This document shows, in pieces, positions 1 through 7,261 of a stretch of 7,815 bases of DNA. The stretch comes from an uncultured Cellvibrio sp. GTDB taxonomy: Bacteria; Pseudomonadota; Gammaproteobacteria; Pseudomonadales; Cellvibrionaceae. The stretch's first letter is position 1. Every line of letters starts with the position of its first letter. The notes under the pieces were generated by a model. It did no database searches, was not told the origin of the DNA, and saw only the letters and a program-made list of their open reading frames with translations. A program made the translations under genes and the position numbers. The stretch spans positions 1 through 7,815 of the forward strand of contig CAMPIG010000221.1 in assembly GCA_946886255.1 (NCBI GenBank). Direction: 5' to 3'.

Positions 1-2
1 AC

Positions 3-1196
3 TCCACAGAAAGTCTCGCCTACCGTTTGATGGGTGCCTGGCTGGGAACGGCAGCAGCGGCTGGCCTCGCTGCGCTGACGATTTATATTTTTCGCGATGT
101 AAATTTACAGGCAATCTTTACCTGGATGGTCGCCACACCGGTGGTGGTGATCGGGCTGCATTGGGCGCGCCGGGCATTATTGACACGCTTGCGCTCCAAA
201 CCCACAGAGCCGCGCCGTGTTGCCATCGTCGGGGCCAATAATCTCGGCTCCCGTGTGGCTAAATCCATGCGCGGTATGCCGTGGATGGGGTATCGCGTGG
301 TGGGTTATTACGATGATCGCCAAGGTACTGAAGATCCGACTCGTCGCCTTAACGAAAATGACACCACTATACGCGGCGGCTTTGAGCAACTGTATGCCGA
401 CGCGCGTGACGGCAAGATTGATATTGTATTTATCACTTTGCCGATGCGTGCAGAATTGCGCATGCATTCATTGATCGCGCGCCTTGCCGATACCACCGTC
501 TCAGCTTATTTAATTCCTGATGTGTTTAACTTCGATTTATTGCACTCGCGGTTAACCTGCTTGCAAGGCATTCCTGCGCTGAGTATTTACGATTCGCCTA
601 TGGTGGATAACGGATGGGCCAAGCGGATGGAAGATATTGTGCTTGGAACCGGCATGATGATCGCGCTGGCACTGCCGATGTTAATCATTGCGCTGGGGGT
701 GAAATTATCGTCACCGGGTCCGGTATTCTTCAAGCAAACCCGTTACGGTATGCGCGGTGAGCGTATCAAAGTGTGGAAATTCCGCTCGATGACCGTGTGT
801 GAAGATGGTGAAAATGTTGCTCAGGCGCGTAAGGAAGATCCACGCGTGACCCCCTTTGGTGGCTTCCTGCGTCGCACGTCACTCGATGAATTGCCGCAGC
901 TGTTTAACGTGTTATCCGGCAGCATGTCACTGGTTGGGCCGCGTCCACATGCGGTATCGCACAATGAATATTATCGCAGCCAGATCAAAGGCTATATGTT
1001 GCGTCATAAAGTGAAACCGGGCATTACCGGGCTCGCACAAATCAACGGGTTCCGTGGGGAAACGGAAACACTGGACAAGATGTCCGGGCGCATTGCTTAC
1101 GATCTGGAATACATTCGCAATTGGTCCTTGCTGATGGATTTAAGAATCCTGTGGATGACGGTATTCAAGGGCTTTGTTGGTCAACACGCCTATTGA
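3..1196 (+). CDS. Undecaprenyl-phosphate glucose phosphotransferase (GumD/WcaJ type), 5' end cut by window
   Basis: Initiating enzyme of EPS repeat-unit assembly: it transfers glucose-1-phosphate from UDP-glucose to undecaprenyl phosphate at the inner membrane. The frame is open to the left edge (STESLAYRL before the first ATG at 30) and the family is usually about 460-470 aa, so roughly the first 70 residues lie outside. Visible in order: two hydrophobic helices (about 30-185); a Rossmann-like CoA_binding_3 domain starting at VAIVGANNLGSR (about 219-254); a transmembrane helix (about 640-705); then the catalytic domain. That domain shows PGPVFFKQTRYG (from 714), KFRSM, the Asp-Glu pair of SLDELPQ (about 879-899) and GPRPHA (936). 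The end (GETETLDKMSGR, IAYDLEYIRNWS, GFVGQHAY) is typical of the glucose-specific subgroup. Stop TGA 1194-1196, 16 bp before the next gene. Family is certain; glucose as donor is inferred from subgroup resemblance, and galactose is the main alternative. Confidence 0.95.
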   Translation, partial: STESLAYRLMGAWLGTAAAAGLAALTIYIFRDVNLQAIFTWMVATPVVVIGLHWARRALLTRLRSKPTEPRRVAIVGANNLGSRVAKSMRGMPWMGYRVVGYYDDRQGTEDPTRRLNENDTTIRGGFEQLYADARDGKIDIVFITLPMRAELRMHSLIARLADTTVSAYLIPDVFNFDLLHSRLTCLQGIPALSIYDSPMVDNGWAKRMEDIVLGTGMMIALALPMLIIALGVKLSSPGPVFFKQTRYGMRGERIKVWKFRSMTVCEDGENVAQARKEDPRVTPFGGFLRRTSLDELPQLFNVLSGSMSLVGPRPHAVSHNEYYRSQIKGYMLRHKVKPGITGLAQINGFRGETETLDKMSGRIAYDLEYIRNWSLLMDLRILWMTVFKGFVGQHAY

Positions 1197-1212
1197 TATC
1201 GGGATATTGTTC

Positions 1213-2394
1213 ATGCGAGATTCAATCAGTTTTTTTCGTGTTTTACCACTGTGCACGCTAGTGGCAATGCCGGCCGCGGCACAGACGGATTTATTTTCCG
1301 TTGGTGCGTCGGTGCGACAACTGTGGGACAGTAACTACGAGCGTACGCCGGAAGAAAATTCGGAGCACATCACGATGTCGTCGGCTTTTGTCTCGCTGGA
1401 TAAAACACTGAGTCGTCAGCGTTTTATCGCGCGTTGGCAATTATCTCACTATGATCATGCGGAACGCCCCGACCTGGATGCAACGCTCAACGAAGGGCGA
1501 GTCACCTGGCAAGGGCAATGGGGCAACCGGTTAAAGTCGCGCCTTGAATGGACGCGTGACTCTTATCCCGTCGATCGCCTGGAATTTCGCGATAAGGATA
1601 TTGTAAAGCGCGATGAAGCCCACGCCTTGATCAGTTATGGTGCCGGTCATCGTTTGACACTGGGTATTGGTGGTCGTCAGGCCGAGCAAACCCACTCCAA
1701 TGGACTGCGTGAAGGCCTGGATTTTGAAGAAGACGAAGGTTACTTCGAGGCGGGTTATAAAACCGGTATTCAATCAACGTTATTTTTGCGCGTTCGCTAC
1801 GGTGAACGTATTTATCCAAATCAGCAAATTGGTTTACCGGTTGATGATCCGGATATTGATCCGGGTACATTGGAACCCTATGAAGATCTGGATTTTGAAT
1901 ACCAGCAAGCGGAACTGGAAACGACCTGGGAAACCTCCGCCAAAACCAATTTGACGGCGACACTGGGTTATTTCAATCGCGATGGTGTGGTGAACGATGG
2001 CACCGGTGCGCTCGCGATATTGGAAGCAAACTGGAAAGCGACGGAAAAAACGGAATTCAATGGCGGCTATTCCTATCGCGAACAGGCCGTGGGTGAAACA
2101 TCCGATTCGCCCGCGGGAACACACACCGTATTTGTGGGTACACAGTGGCAGTGGACACCCAAGATAAGTGTGGGTGCCGATGTAAATGTCGTCAAACAAA
2201 AATATCAGGACGACAGCCCGGGCCCTGACCGCGACGAAACAGTTTATAGCGTTTCGCCTTTACAAATGGTTTATCAATTTTCCGAGCAATTCTCTATTCG
2301 CCTGGATACCCGCTGGGTGGACCGTGATTCACCCTTGGCGTATCGGACCTATACGTCTTCCCAGGCCATTTTGGGATTATCGCTTCGCTATTAA
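1213..2394 (+). CDS. EpsL-like outer-membrane beta-barrel protein of EPS locus
   Basis: Predicted outer-membrane beta-barrel of 393 aa. I chose ATG 1213 because it gives a clean signal peptide: MRDS, a hydrophobic core FFRVLPLCTLVAMP, then AAA before Q24 as a signal peptidase I site. A TTG start at 1174 would place 13 residues ahead of that signal and overlap the gene before. The mature part has many alternating polar/hydrophobic strands rich in Tyr, Trp and Arg, and ends in Tyr (LGLSLRY), as expected of a BAM-recognised last strand. Residues about 210-230 form a highly acidic loop. The organisation and motifs such as SVGASVRQLWDSN resemble the EpsL-type proteins of EPS operons, whose exact role is poorly known; export, or guiding polymer through the outer membrane, is inference. 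Only weak Shine-Dalgarno-like sequence (GGGA, about 1201-1204) precedes it, so coupling to the upstream gene is likely. It could also be an unrelated OMP_b-brl family barrel. Confidence 0.75.
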   Translation: MRDSISFFRVLPLCTLVAMPAAAQTDLFSVGASVRQLWDSNYERTPEENSEHITMSSAFVSLDKTLSRQRFIARWQLSHYDHAERPDLDATLNEGRVTWQGQWGNRLKSRLEWTRDSYPVDRLEFRDKDIVKRDEAHALISYGAGHRLTLGIGGRQAEQTHSNGLREGLDFEEDEGYFEAGYKTGIQSTLFLRVRYGERIYPNQQIGLPVDDPDIDPGTLEPYEDLDFEYQQAELETTWETSAKTNLTATLGYFNRDGVVNDGTGALAILEANWKATEKTEFNGGYSYREQAVGETSDSPAGTHTVFVGTQWQWTPKISVGADVNVVKQKYQDDSPGPDRDETVYSVSPLQMVYQFSEQFSIRLDTRWVDRDSPLAYRTYTSSQAILGLSLRY

Positions 2395-2460
2395 TGTGTT
2401 TGGGCGTGATTCATCATGATTCTTATTTTTTGTTAAGTATTCCGTTAAGGAGCAACAAAC
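2395..2460 (+). promoter_or_regulatory. Intergenic gap with strong Shine-Dalgarno for the GTG-start gene
   Basis: This 66-bp gap holds TAAGGAG at 2446-2452, followed by an 8-nt spacer to the GTG codon at 2461. That decides the start of the pyruvyl transferase: no ATG lies nearby in frame, and the spacing is ideal. No convincing promoter or terminator is visible, so read-through from the barrel gene is likely. Confidence 0.7.
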
Positions 2461-3282
2461 GTGTTAGCAAAGTTGTCCACACTCGCCAAAAATCTTACCC
2501 AAGCGTCCCCGTTGGTGGGGCGCCTGCCTTATCCTCATGTGGATTTATTTCACTGGTCACCCACCAACGGCAGCATAAATTTTGGGGACCGACTTTCCGA
2601 TATTGTGACGCGTCAGATGCTGGCGTTTCATGGGCTAAGCCTTGACGATCAAGTTCGCGACCCGGCACGCCTGCTGGCGATCGGATCGATCCTGCATTTT
2701 GCCCAGACGGGTGACAATGTATGGGGCTCAGGCTGGAATGGCAAAATTCCTGAAAAAGAATTTACCGCAGCCGATTTAAAAGTACATGCCGTGCGCGGCC
2801 CCTTGACGGCTGAGTTTTTGCGCAAGCGCGGTATTGTTGTGCCAGATGTCTACGGTGATCCGGCCTTGCTCTTGCCGTATATTTTCAAGAATCGCTTCAC
2901 GGCCACAGCTGAAGACGATTACGTCGTAGTGCCTAACCTGCATGACCTGGCTTTCGTAAACGATCATCCCAAGCTGGTGTCACCGTTGTGGGGCTGGAAT
3001 ATTGTTATTAATAAAATTCTGAAAGCGAAATTTGTGCTGGCCAGTTCATTGCACGGTTTGATTATTGCCGAAGCCTTCGGCATTCCGGCGCGTTATGTGC
3101 GCCTATCACAAACGGAAGATTTATTTAAATACAAAGACTACCATCTCGGGAGCGGAAGAACGGAAGCTGAGTTCAGTTTCGCTACATCATTGCAAGAGGG
3201 TTTGGAAATGGGCGGTGCTCCCGCTATCCGTTATGATCATACCGCTTTGATGTATGCGTTTCCGCTGGAGTTGTGGAACTGA
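2461..3282 (+). CDS. GumL-type exopolysaccharide pyruvyl transferase
   Basis: Polysaccharide pyruvyl transferase (PF04230) of 273 aa, close in length to Xanthomonas GumL (about 264 aa). In xanthan, GumL uses phosphoenolpyruvate to form a 4,6-ketal on the terminal mannose of the lipid-linked repeat unit, on the cytoplasmic side. Diagnostic motifs in order: INFGDRLSD (39-47), NVWGSGWNGK (86-95), VRGPLT (111-116), VYGDPALLLP (130-139), VPNLHD (157-162), SSLHGLIIAEAFGIPARYVR (195-214) and FKYKDYHLGSGR (222-233). The His of SLHGL and the Arg of VRGPLT are the residues I would expect in the donor/catalytic site. There is no signal peptide or membrane segment. The GTG start is fixed by TAAGGAG 8 nt upstream. 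It sits 66 bp after the barrel gene and 84 bp before a second pyruvyl transferase family gene. Family and subgroup are strong; the acceptor sugar is inferred by analogy to xanthan. Confidence 0.9.
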   Translation: MLAKLSTLAKNLTQASPLVGRLPYPHVDLFHWSPTNGSINFGDRLSDIVTRQMLAFHGLSLDDQVRDPARLLAIGSILHFAQTGDNVWGSGWNGKIPEKEFTAADLKVHAVRGPLTAEFLRKRGIVVPDVYGDPALLLPYIFKNRFTATAEDDYVVVPNLHDLAFVNDHPKLVSPLWGWNIVINKILKAKFVLASSLHGLIIAEAFGIPARYVRLSQTEDLFKYKDYHLGSGRTEAEFSFATSLQEGLEMGGAPAIRYDHTALMYAFPLELWN

Positions 3283-3366
3283 CAGATAGAAAGCCGTTAC
3301 CGCTATAAACCGTGGCAACCTTAATCGGGATATTAAATATCAAATAAAAACAAGGGAGAGCAGAAT
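3283..3366 (+). promoter_or_regulatory. Intergenic gap with palindrome and ribosome-binding site
   Basis: This 84-bp AT-rich gap carries AGGGAG at 3353-3358, 8 nt before ATG 3367, which fixes the start of the next gene. A perfect inverted repeat, GATATT-A-AATATC, lies at 3329-3341, about 12 nt upstream of that ribosome-binding site. Its 1-nt spacing fits a protein-bound DNA palindrome better than an RNA hairpin. An imperfect 8-bp stem (3296-3303 with 3312-3319, one A/C mismatch and one G-T pair) has no T-run after it. The ribosome-binding site is solid; any operator role is speculative. Confidence 0.45.
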
Positions 3367-4554
3367 ATGGGGGCAATATCAGCAGCTATCGGACGCACTC
3401 TCGCTAACTGGCATACGCAGGAAGCGGCTGAGCAACGCGCATTGATTATTCCGCCGGCAATACCCGGCAGCCTTGGTGATGCGGCTATGATTTCTGCATC
3501 CACAACTTTTTTGCGCAATGCCGGCATGCCAAGTGTTGATTTGCTGTATGGAAAAACCTGGCGGCTGGATGAAAAAATTGATCGCCGAATTCGTGGAGAA
3601 CGATTCTTTTATCGCCAGTCCCGGTTGCAGCAGGCATTTTTAGTTGCGCAGTTACCGCGTTACGAGGCCTGTTATTTTATCGGCGCGGATGTCATTGACG
3701 GTGCCTACAATCCCCGCTCGGTGAATGCCCGTATCTCTTTGGTAGCGGAAGCCGCACGTCTGGGCAAAAAAGCCACAGTGCTCGGCGCCAGTTATAACAC
3801 CCATCCTGAAGCGACCACACGCCAGGCGTTGCGCGATTTACCTGCATCGGTTGTTGTCTGCGCGCGCGACCCTGTGTCGCGGAGTCGCATGGAGTCCATG
3901 CTGGATCGTCCCATCCGGCAGGTGGCCGACCTGGCTTTTTTGCTGCCGCCGCGCCTGCAGCATCCGATTGTGCAACAAGCTCACGACTGGATTGAGCGAC
4001 GTAAAACCAAAGGCGATCAGGTCATTGGTATCAATGCAAATTATCTGCATGCAGAAAAAGACGCAGGCATTCCCCCGGCATTGAAAATGTTCATTCAATA
4101 TTTGTTGCGTCAGTCTCTGTCGCTGATGCTCATTCCTCACGATACCCGCTCAAAAAGACCTGATCAGACATTACTTGAAGAAGCGACGGCCAGTTTATCA
4201 GCAGCTGAGCGTGAACGAATTTTTATGTTACCGCCGATCAGCCCGGGTATTGTCCGGGCGGTCACGCCGGCGTTGGATATGTTGGCTACCGGGCGTATGC
4301 ACACCGCCATCCTGGGGCTGAGCGGCGGCACGGCGCCGTTCAATTTTGCCTATCAGGATAAATTTGAGGGGCTGTTGCAATTCTTTAAGCTGGATCAGGC
4401 GGGGTTATTATCCACGCCCAAAGAACTTGCCGGTGACCCGGCGAGAGTGGCAGAAAAATTTCTGCACGTGTTGCACGAAAAGGAAACCTATGAGCAGCAC
4501 ATTCAGCAGTATTTACCGCAGGTGATGACGCTCGCACGCGCTAACTTTTTATGA
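3367..4554 (+). CDS. Second polysaccharide pyruvyl transferase family protein
   Basis: A 395-aa PF04230 member, longer than the preceding GumL-type protein and clearly of another subgroup, nearer in size and layout to the CsaB/AmsJ/WcaK kind. Landmarks: IPGSLGDAAM (32-41, the family's Gly-Asp loop), FIGADVIDGAY (104-114), LGASYN (139-144), CARDPVS (165-171), ADLAFLLP (187-194), IGINAN (220-225), LIPHDTR (255-261), TGRMHTAILGL (308-318) and YQDKFEG (329-335). The Arg-x-His element of the C-terminal half (R310, H312) is present, so the protein looks active. There is no signal peptide or membrane helix, so it is predicted cytoplasmic. The ATG follows AGGGAG with an 8-nt spacer. The likely reaction is ketal pyruvate transfer from phosphoenolpyruvate to a second position or sugar of the same repeat unit. 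Family members with other activities are known, so the exact reaction is uncertain. It ends 33 bp from the convergent flippase gene. Confidence 0.85.
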   Translation: MGAISAAIGRTLANWHTQEAAEQRALIIPPAIPGSLGDAAMISASTTFLRNAGMPSVDLLYGKTWRLDEKIDRRIRGERFFYRQSRLQQAFLVAQLPRYEACYFIGADVIDGAYNPRSVNARISLVAEAARLGKKATVLGASYNTHPEATTRQALRDLPASVVVCARDPVSRSRMESMLDRPIRQVADLAFLLPPRLQHPIVQQAHDWIERRKTKGDQVIGINANYLHAEKDAGIPPALKMFIQYLLRQSLSLMLIPHDTRSKRPDQTLLEEATASLSAAERERIFMLPPISPGIVRAVTPALDMLATGRMHTAILGLSGGTAPFNFAYQDKFEGLLQFFKLDQAGLLSTPKELAGDPARVAEKFLHVLHEKETYEQHIQQYLPQVMTLARANFL

Positions 4555-4560
4555 GGTAAG

Positions 4561-4581
4561 CCGGTTTATACGTTAATCCGG
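4561..4581. terminator. Possible bidirectional terminator hairpin between convergent genes
   Basis: The 33-bp gap between two convergent stop codons contains CCGGTTTA (4561-4568) facing TAATCCGG (4574-4581). It forms seven base pairs around a T-T mismatch, with a TACGT loop (4569-4573). The position is right for a shared terminator, but the stem is imperfect and there is no clear T-run on either side, so it does not meet the usual intrinsic-terminator pattern. Confidence 0.3.
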
Positions 4582-4587
4582 TCCAGA

Positions 4588-6075
4588 TTACAGCCTTAAT
4601 AGTTGGCGCACCTTGATAGCAGCAGGGCGGACTTTTTGCGGCACCATATCGATACTTTCACCAAAGAAGTTCCGCGTCTCGGCACGGAACACAGTAACCA
4701 TCAACAGCACGTAAATCAGACCACCCATGGCTGCCAGAACAATCATGCTTAATGCCACGGGCAGCTCGCTGATAGCTGTTAGTTTAAGTCCCATCACACT
4801 GGCCAACATGACCAAGGACGCACAGAAACTTGCTGCGACTGATTTAATAACGCGAAGGATGGGCACACCAAATACTTTGCGGAAAAAATACATATTAAAA
4901 AATATCGTCAGATAACTGCGCACGGCAAAACCATAGGCAGCGGCGATCAGGCCGAAGGATACCGACACTAATCCCAACCCGCAATTAATCACAAATACAA
5001 CACTGGCCAGTGCCATGACCATCCGCGAGTTGCCACTGGCGGTCAGGGCGGCATTGATTTGAAAACCGATAACCAGCGGCGCTGTGCCCAAGGCAAGGAT
5101 GGTCATGATCTGTCCGCTGAGTGCCCACTTTTCACCAAACGCAAAGATAATAAATTCCGGCCCTATGGCTGCCGCACCGAAGAAGATCGGAAACGTTATA
5201 TAGGCGCTGACCTTGATGACGCGCAAGGTGCCTGCTGCCTGTTGGTCGCGTTCCGGAATGCGGGACAACGCCGATAATACTGTTTGCTCAAACGGTTTGA
5301 GCACAATCTCTTGCAAGATAAACAGCGCGCGTCCACCGACACGGAAAAAACCGAGGGCTGCTGGTCCGATCATCACGCCGATCAATACTTCAAAAATTTT
5401 TGAGCTGACATTGCCAATCAATTGTGCAGCCATCAGTGGCGAAGAGAATTTCAGCAGTTGTTTACAATCCTCTTTGGAAAATACCAGGCGTGGTACCCAG
5501 CGTGATGCAATCAGGGTAAACAAGGTGATGACGCTGTGGTTGATCAATTGTTGCCAAACCAATGCCCAGACACCGAAACCTTTAATCGCGAGAAAAATAC
5601 CCACCGCGCCGGACAACACACCGGCGACCACGGTGCGTATAGCGATGACCTGGAACGCAAATTCCCGTTTCAGCTTGCCTTCGTGAACTGCCTTGGCGCC
5701 TTCGATAAAAAAGATAACAGAGAGCACTTTCAGGATCGGCCCCGCATCGGGCTCATAGTAGGCTTCCACCAGCGGTACACCGATAAAGAAAATCAGTGTG
5801 CTGATCAACAACGCAAAAAACATATTGAGGTAAAAGCAGGTGGAGGCGTAAACATCGTCCCACAATTGGCGTTGCACAATGGCTTGGGGAAAGCCGGCGT
5901 TGACGATGATCTTGCCCGCCTCAACCACAATTAATGCAAAAGCCACCAGACCAATTTCCGCTGGTGCAAGGATGCGTGAAAGAACAATAAAAATCAGAAA
6001 GCTGACGACACTGTTACCACTGGCCGCCGCGCTCATCCAGACTGTACTGCGGCCCAAACGTTGTTTTAAAGTCAT
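4588..6075 (-). CDS. Wzx/GumJ-type lipid-linked oligosaccharide flippase
   Basis: Polytopic inner-membrane protein of 495 aa of the polysaccharide transporter (PST/MOP) family, WzxC/GumJ-like. It flips the undecaprenyl-diphosphate-linked repeat unit from the cytoplasmic to the periplasmic face for polymerisation. About a dozen or more hydrophobic helices run almost from end to end, beginning near residues 15-33 and ending near 440-463. Subgroup landmarks: VLSRILAPAEIGLVAFALIV (31-50), NAGFPQAIVQR (59-69), ALGFFRVGGRAL (240-251), KPFEQTVLSALSRI (260-273), FGEKW (313-317) and the charged cytoplasmic tail (KVRPAAIKVRQLLRL). ATG 6075 gives the expected short amphipathic N-terminus (MTLKQRLGRSTVW). 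No good Shine-Dalgarno precedes it, which suggests modest translation or a different initiation mode. It is last in the minus-strand group, after an 82-bp leader. Function is firm at family level; substrate follows from context. Confidence 0.92.
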   Translation of the reverse strand: MTLKQRLGRSTVWMSAAASGNSVVSFLIFIVLSRILAPAEIGLVAFALIVVEAGKIIVNAGFPQAIVQRQLWDDVYASTCFYLNMFFALLISTLIFFIGVPLVEAYYEPDAGPILKVLSVIFFIEGAKAVHEGKLKREFAFQVIAIRTVVAGVLSGAVGIFLAIKGFGVWALVWQQLINHSVITLFTLIASRWVPRLVFSKEDCKQLLKFSSPLMAAQLIGNVSSKIFEVLIGVMIGPAALGFFRVGGRALFILQEIVLKPFEQTVLSALSRIPERDQQAAGTLRVIKVSAYITFPIFFGAAAIGPEFIIFAFGEKWALSGQIMTILALGTAPLVIGFQINAALTASGNSRMVMALASVVFVINCGLGLVSVSFGLIAAAYGFAVRSYLTIFFNMYFFRKVFGVPILRVIKSVAASFCASLVMLASVMGLKLTAISELPVALSMIVLAAMGGLIYVLLMVTVFRAETRNFFGESIDMVPQKVRPAAIKVRQLLRL

Positions 6076-6157
6076 GTAGGTTCTATCGATTGAAAGAAAT
6101 ATAAAGGCGATTGAGAAACAAATGATCGATTAAAAATACAAAGTGCAATCCGCTTAT
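6076..6157 (-). promoter_or_regulatory. AT-rich leader of the flippase gene with three phased CGATT motifs
   Basis: The 82-bp gap separates the GumI-like gene's stop from the flippase ATG. On the plus strand it holds CGATTGAAAGAAA (from 6087), CGATTGAGAAACA (from 6108) and CGATTAAAAATAC (from 6127). Starts are 21 and 19 bp apart, close to two helical turns each. ATCGAT palindromes lie at 6085-6090 and 6125-6130. Phased A-rich motifs can bend DNA or bind a regulator, so an internal promoter for the flippase is possible, but I see no clear -35/-10 pair. Confidence 0.3.
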
Positions 6158-7261
6158 TTATAAACGCTGATACAACTTCACTGTCGCGTCGGCCAGATGA
6201 TCCCAATTGTATTCATCCAGCGGGCATATAGCGGGGCGCTCAGCAGCTTCGAGGTGCGCGATCGCCTGCTGCAATGTTTGCGTCTTAAAATCATCGCGGT
6301 AACTGTGTATCCATTGCTCGCCGAGTTGTTTTTGTAATACCACCATGGCGCCGATGTGCGGTGCAATCACTGGTTTGTCAAACGACAGGGCTAGCAAGAG
6401 CGCCCCCGAATTAAAGATCGCCTTGTAGGGCAAGACAACAATGTCGGCGGCGCTCAGATAAGTGTGTAATTCGTTATCCGGGATAAACCGCAAAAACACA
6501 TGCACATCGGGGTTGCTTTCGGCGAGGTGCTTGATGTCATTCGCCAGCGCGCTGGTTTCCGGGCTCCCGGCCACCACCAGTGTGTATTGTTCAAGCTGTG
6601 CCTGGTTAAACACTTTAATCAGGTTGTCGACATTTTTATAAGGTTTGATCATGCCAAAAAACAACAGCACTTTTTTATCGGGCAGCAATCCCAGCGCAGC
6701 CTTGGCTTGTTGTTGGTCAATGGCGGCGGGATAAGAATTACGATAATGGCCGTGGGGAATAATGGCGTATTCAAGATGTTGCGGAGCTGCATACTGCTTA
6801 AAGAATGCATTCTTGCTGTCTTCGCTCATAAAGATTAAACCGTCGCAGCGCCGGATAAACCAGTTCATAAAACGCTGGGACAACGCCGGGCGAAACGCGT
6901 CGTGGGGTGCGACATTGTGTGCGGTCCACACCACCTTGGTGCCTTTTAATTTGAGCAGGGTAATGATTACGACGAACAGCGCAATGCGTTGCCAGGCTTT
7001 AAAAAAACGGCGTTCATTCATGTAGCCATCAGGCCAATGAAAATGCACGATATCGTAACGTTCAAACACGGCTTTGCGATGTGAATACTCGTCAACCGGC
7101 ACGCCCAGTTTCTGCATCTCGCGGTAGAGCAAGGCGTTATAGGGATTAACCCGTTCATTGGAAAAAGCCGGTGAGGCAAGTATGCGCATCGCGTGCGTGG
7201 CTCCGCTACGTTTATCGCGACCCTTTACATAAAGTGGTTCGCTATTTGATGAGGTTTGCAT
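6158..7261 (-). CDS. GT-B glycosyltransferase, GumI-like (candidate beta-mannosyltransferase)
   Basis: Glycosyltransferase of 367 aa that should extend the lipid-linked repeat unit at the cytoplasmic face. Landmarks from ATG 7261: MRILASPAF (25-33), NPYNALLY (39-46), IVHFHWPDG (71-79), VVWTAHNVAPHD (110-121), IIPHGHY (167-173), FFGMIKPYKNVDNL (201-214), AADIVVLPYKAIFNSGALLL (271-290) and FDKPVIAP (294-301). The early NPYN, HWPDG and TAHN..PHD elements resemble GumI, the GDP-mannose-dependent enzyme that adds the last mannose of the xanthan side chain (family GT94). Sugar and linkage remain inference. Start choice: AGGA (7268-7271) is 6 nt before ATG 7261. ATG 7267 overlaps the upstream TGA as ATGA but leaves no spacer, and conserved sequence begins only at ATG 7189. 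So 7261 is preferred and the protein carries a 24-residue polar N-terminal extension. Translation is probably coupled to the GumM-like gene. Confidence 0.8.
   Translation of the reverse strand: MQTSSNSEPLYVKGRDKRSGATHAMRILASPAFSNERVNPYNALLYREMQKLGVPVDEYSHRKAVFERYDIVHFHWPDGYMNERRFFKAWQRIALFVVIITLLKLKGTKVVWTAHNVAPHDAFRPALSQRFMNWFIRRCDGLIFMSEDSKNAFFKQYAAPQHLEYAIIPHGHYRNSYPAAIDQQQAKAALGLLPDKKVLLFFGMIKPYKNVDNLIKVFNQAQLEQYTLVVAGSPETSALANDIKHLAESNPDVHVFLRFIPDNELHTYLSAADIVVLPYKAIFNSGALLLALSFDKPVIAPHIGAMVVLQKQLGEQWIHSYRDDFKTQTLQQAIAHLEAAERPAICPLDEYNWDHLADATVKLYQRL

Noticed and set aside
27..32. TTG (27) or ATG (30) as the true start of the glucose phosphotransferase
   Set aside because: The frame is open to the window edge, the family needs further N-terminal membrane helices, and no ribosome-binding site precedes these codons. 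The gene is cut by the window.
1174..1212. TTG 1174 as start of the barrel protein
   Set aside because: It would overlap the upstream gene and put 13 residues ahead of a normal signal peptide; ATG 1213 fits better.
1631..2199. Minus-strand open frames (110 and 121 codons) opposite the barrel gene
   Set aside because: They are antisense to a signal-peptide barrel gene with coherent strand pattern, their translations match no family I know, and codon choice fits the plus-strand gene.
3296..3319. Imperfect stem-loop GTTACCGC / GTGGCAAC after the GumL-type gene as a terminator
   Set aside because: It has a mismatch and a G-T pair in an 8-bp stem, an 8-nt loop and no T-run after it; not convincing as a terminator.
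5213..5934. Two long plus-strand open frames (157 and 132 codons) opposite the flippase gene
   Set aside because: They lie entirely antisense to a well-recognised membrane protein, have charged low-complexity translations with no recognisable motifs, and lack clear ribosome-binding sites. They are shadow frames.
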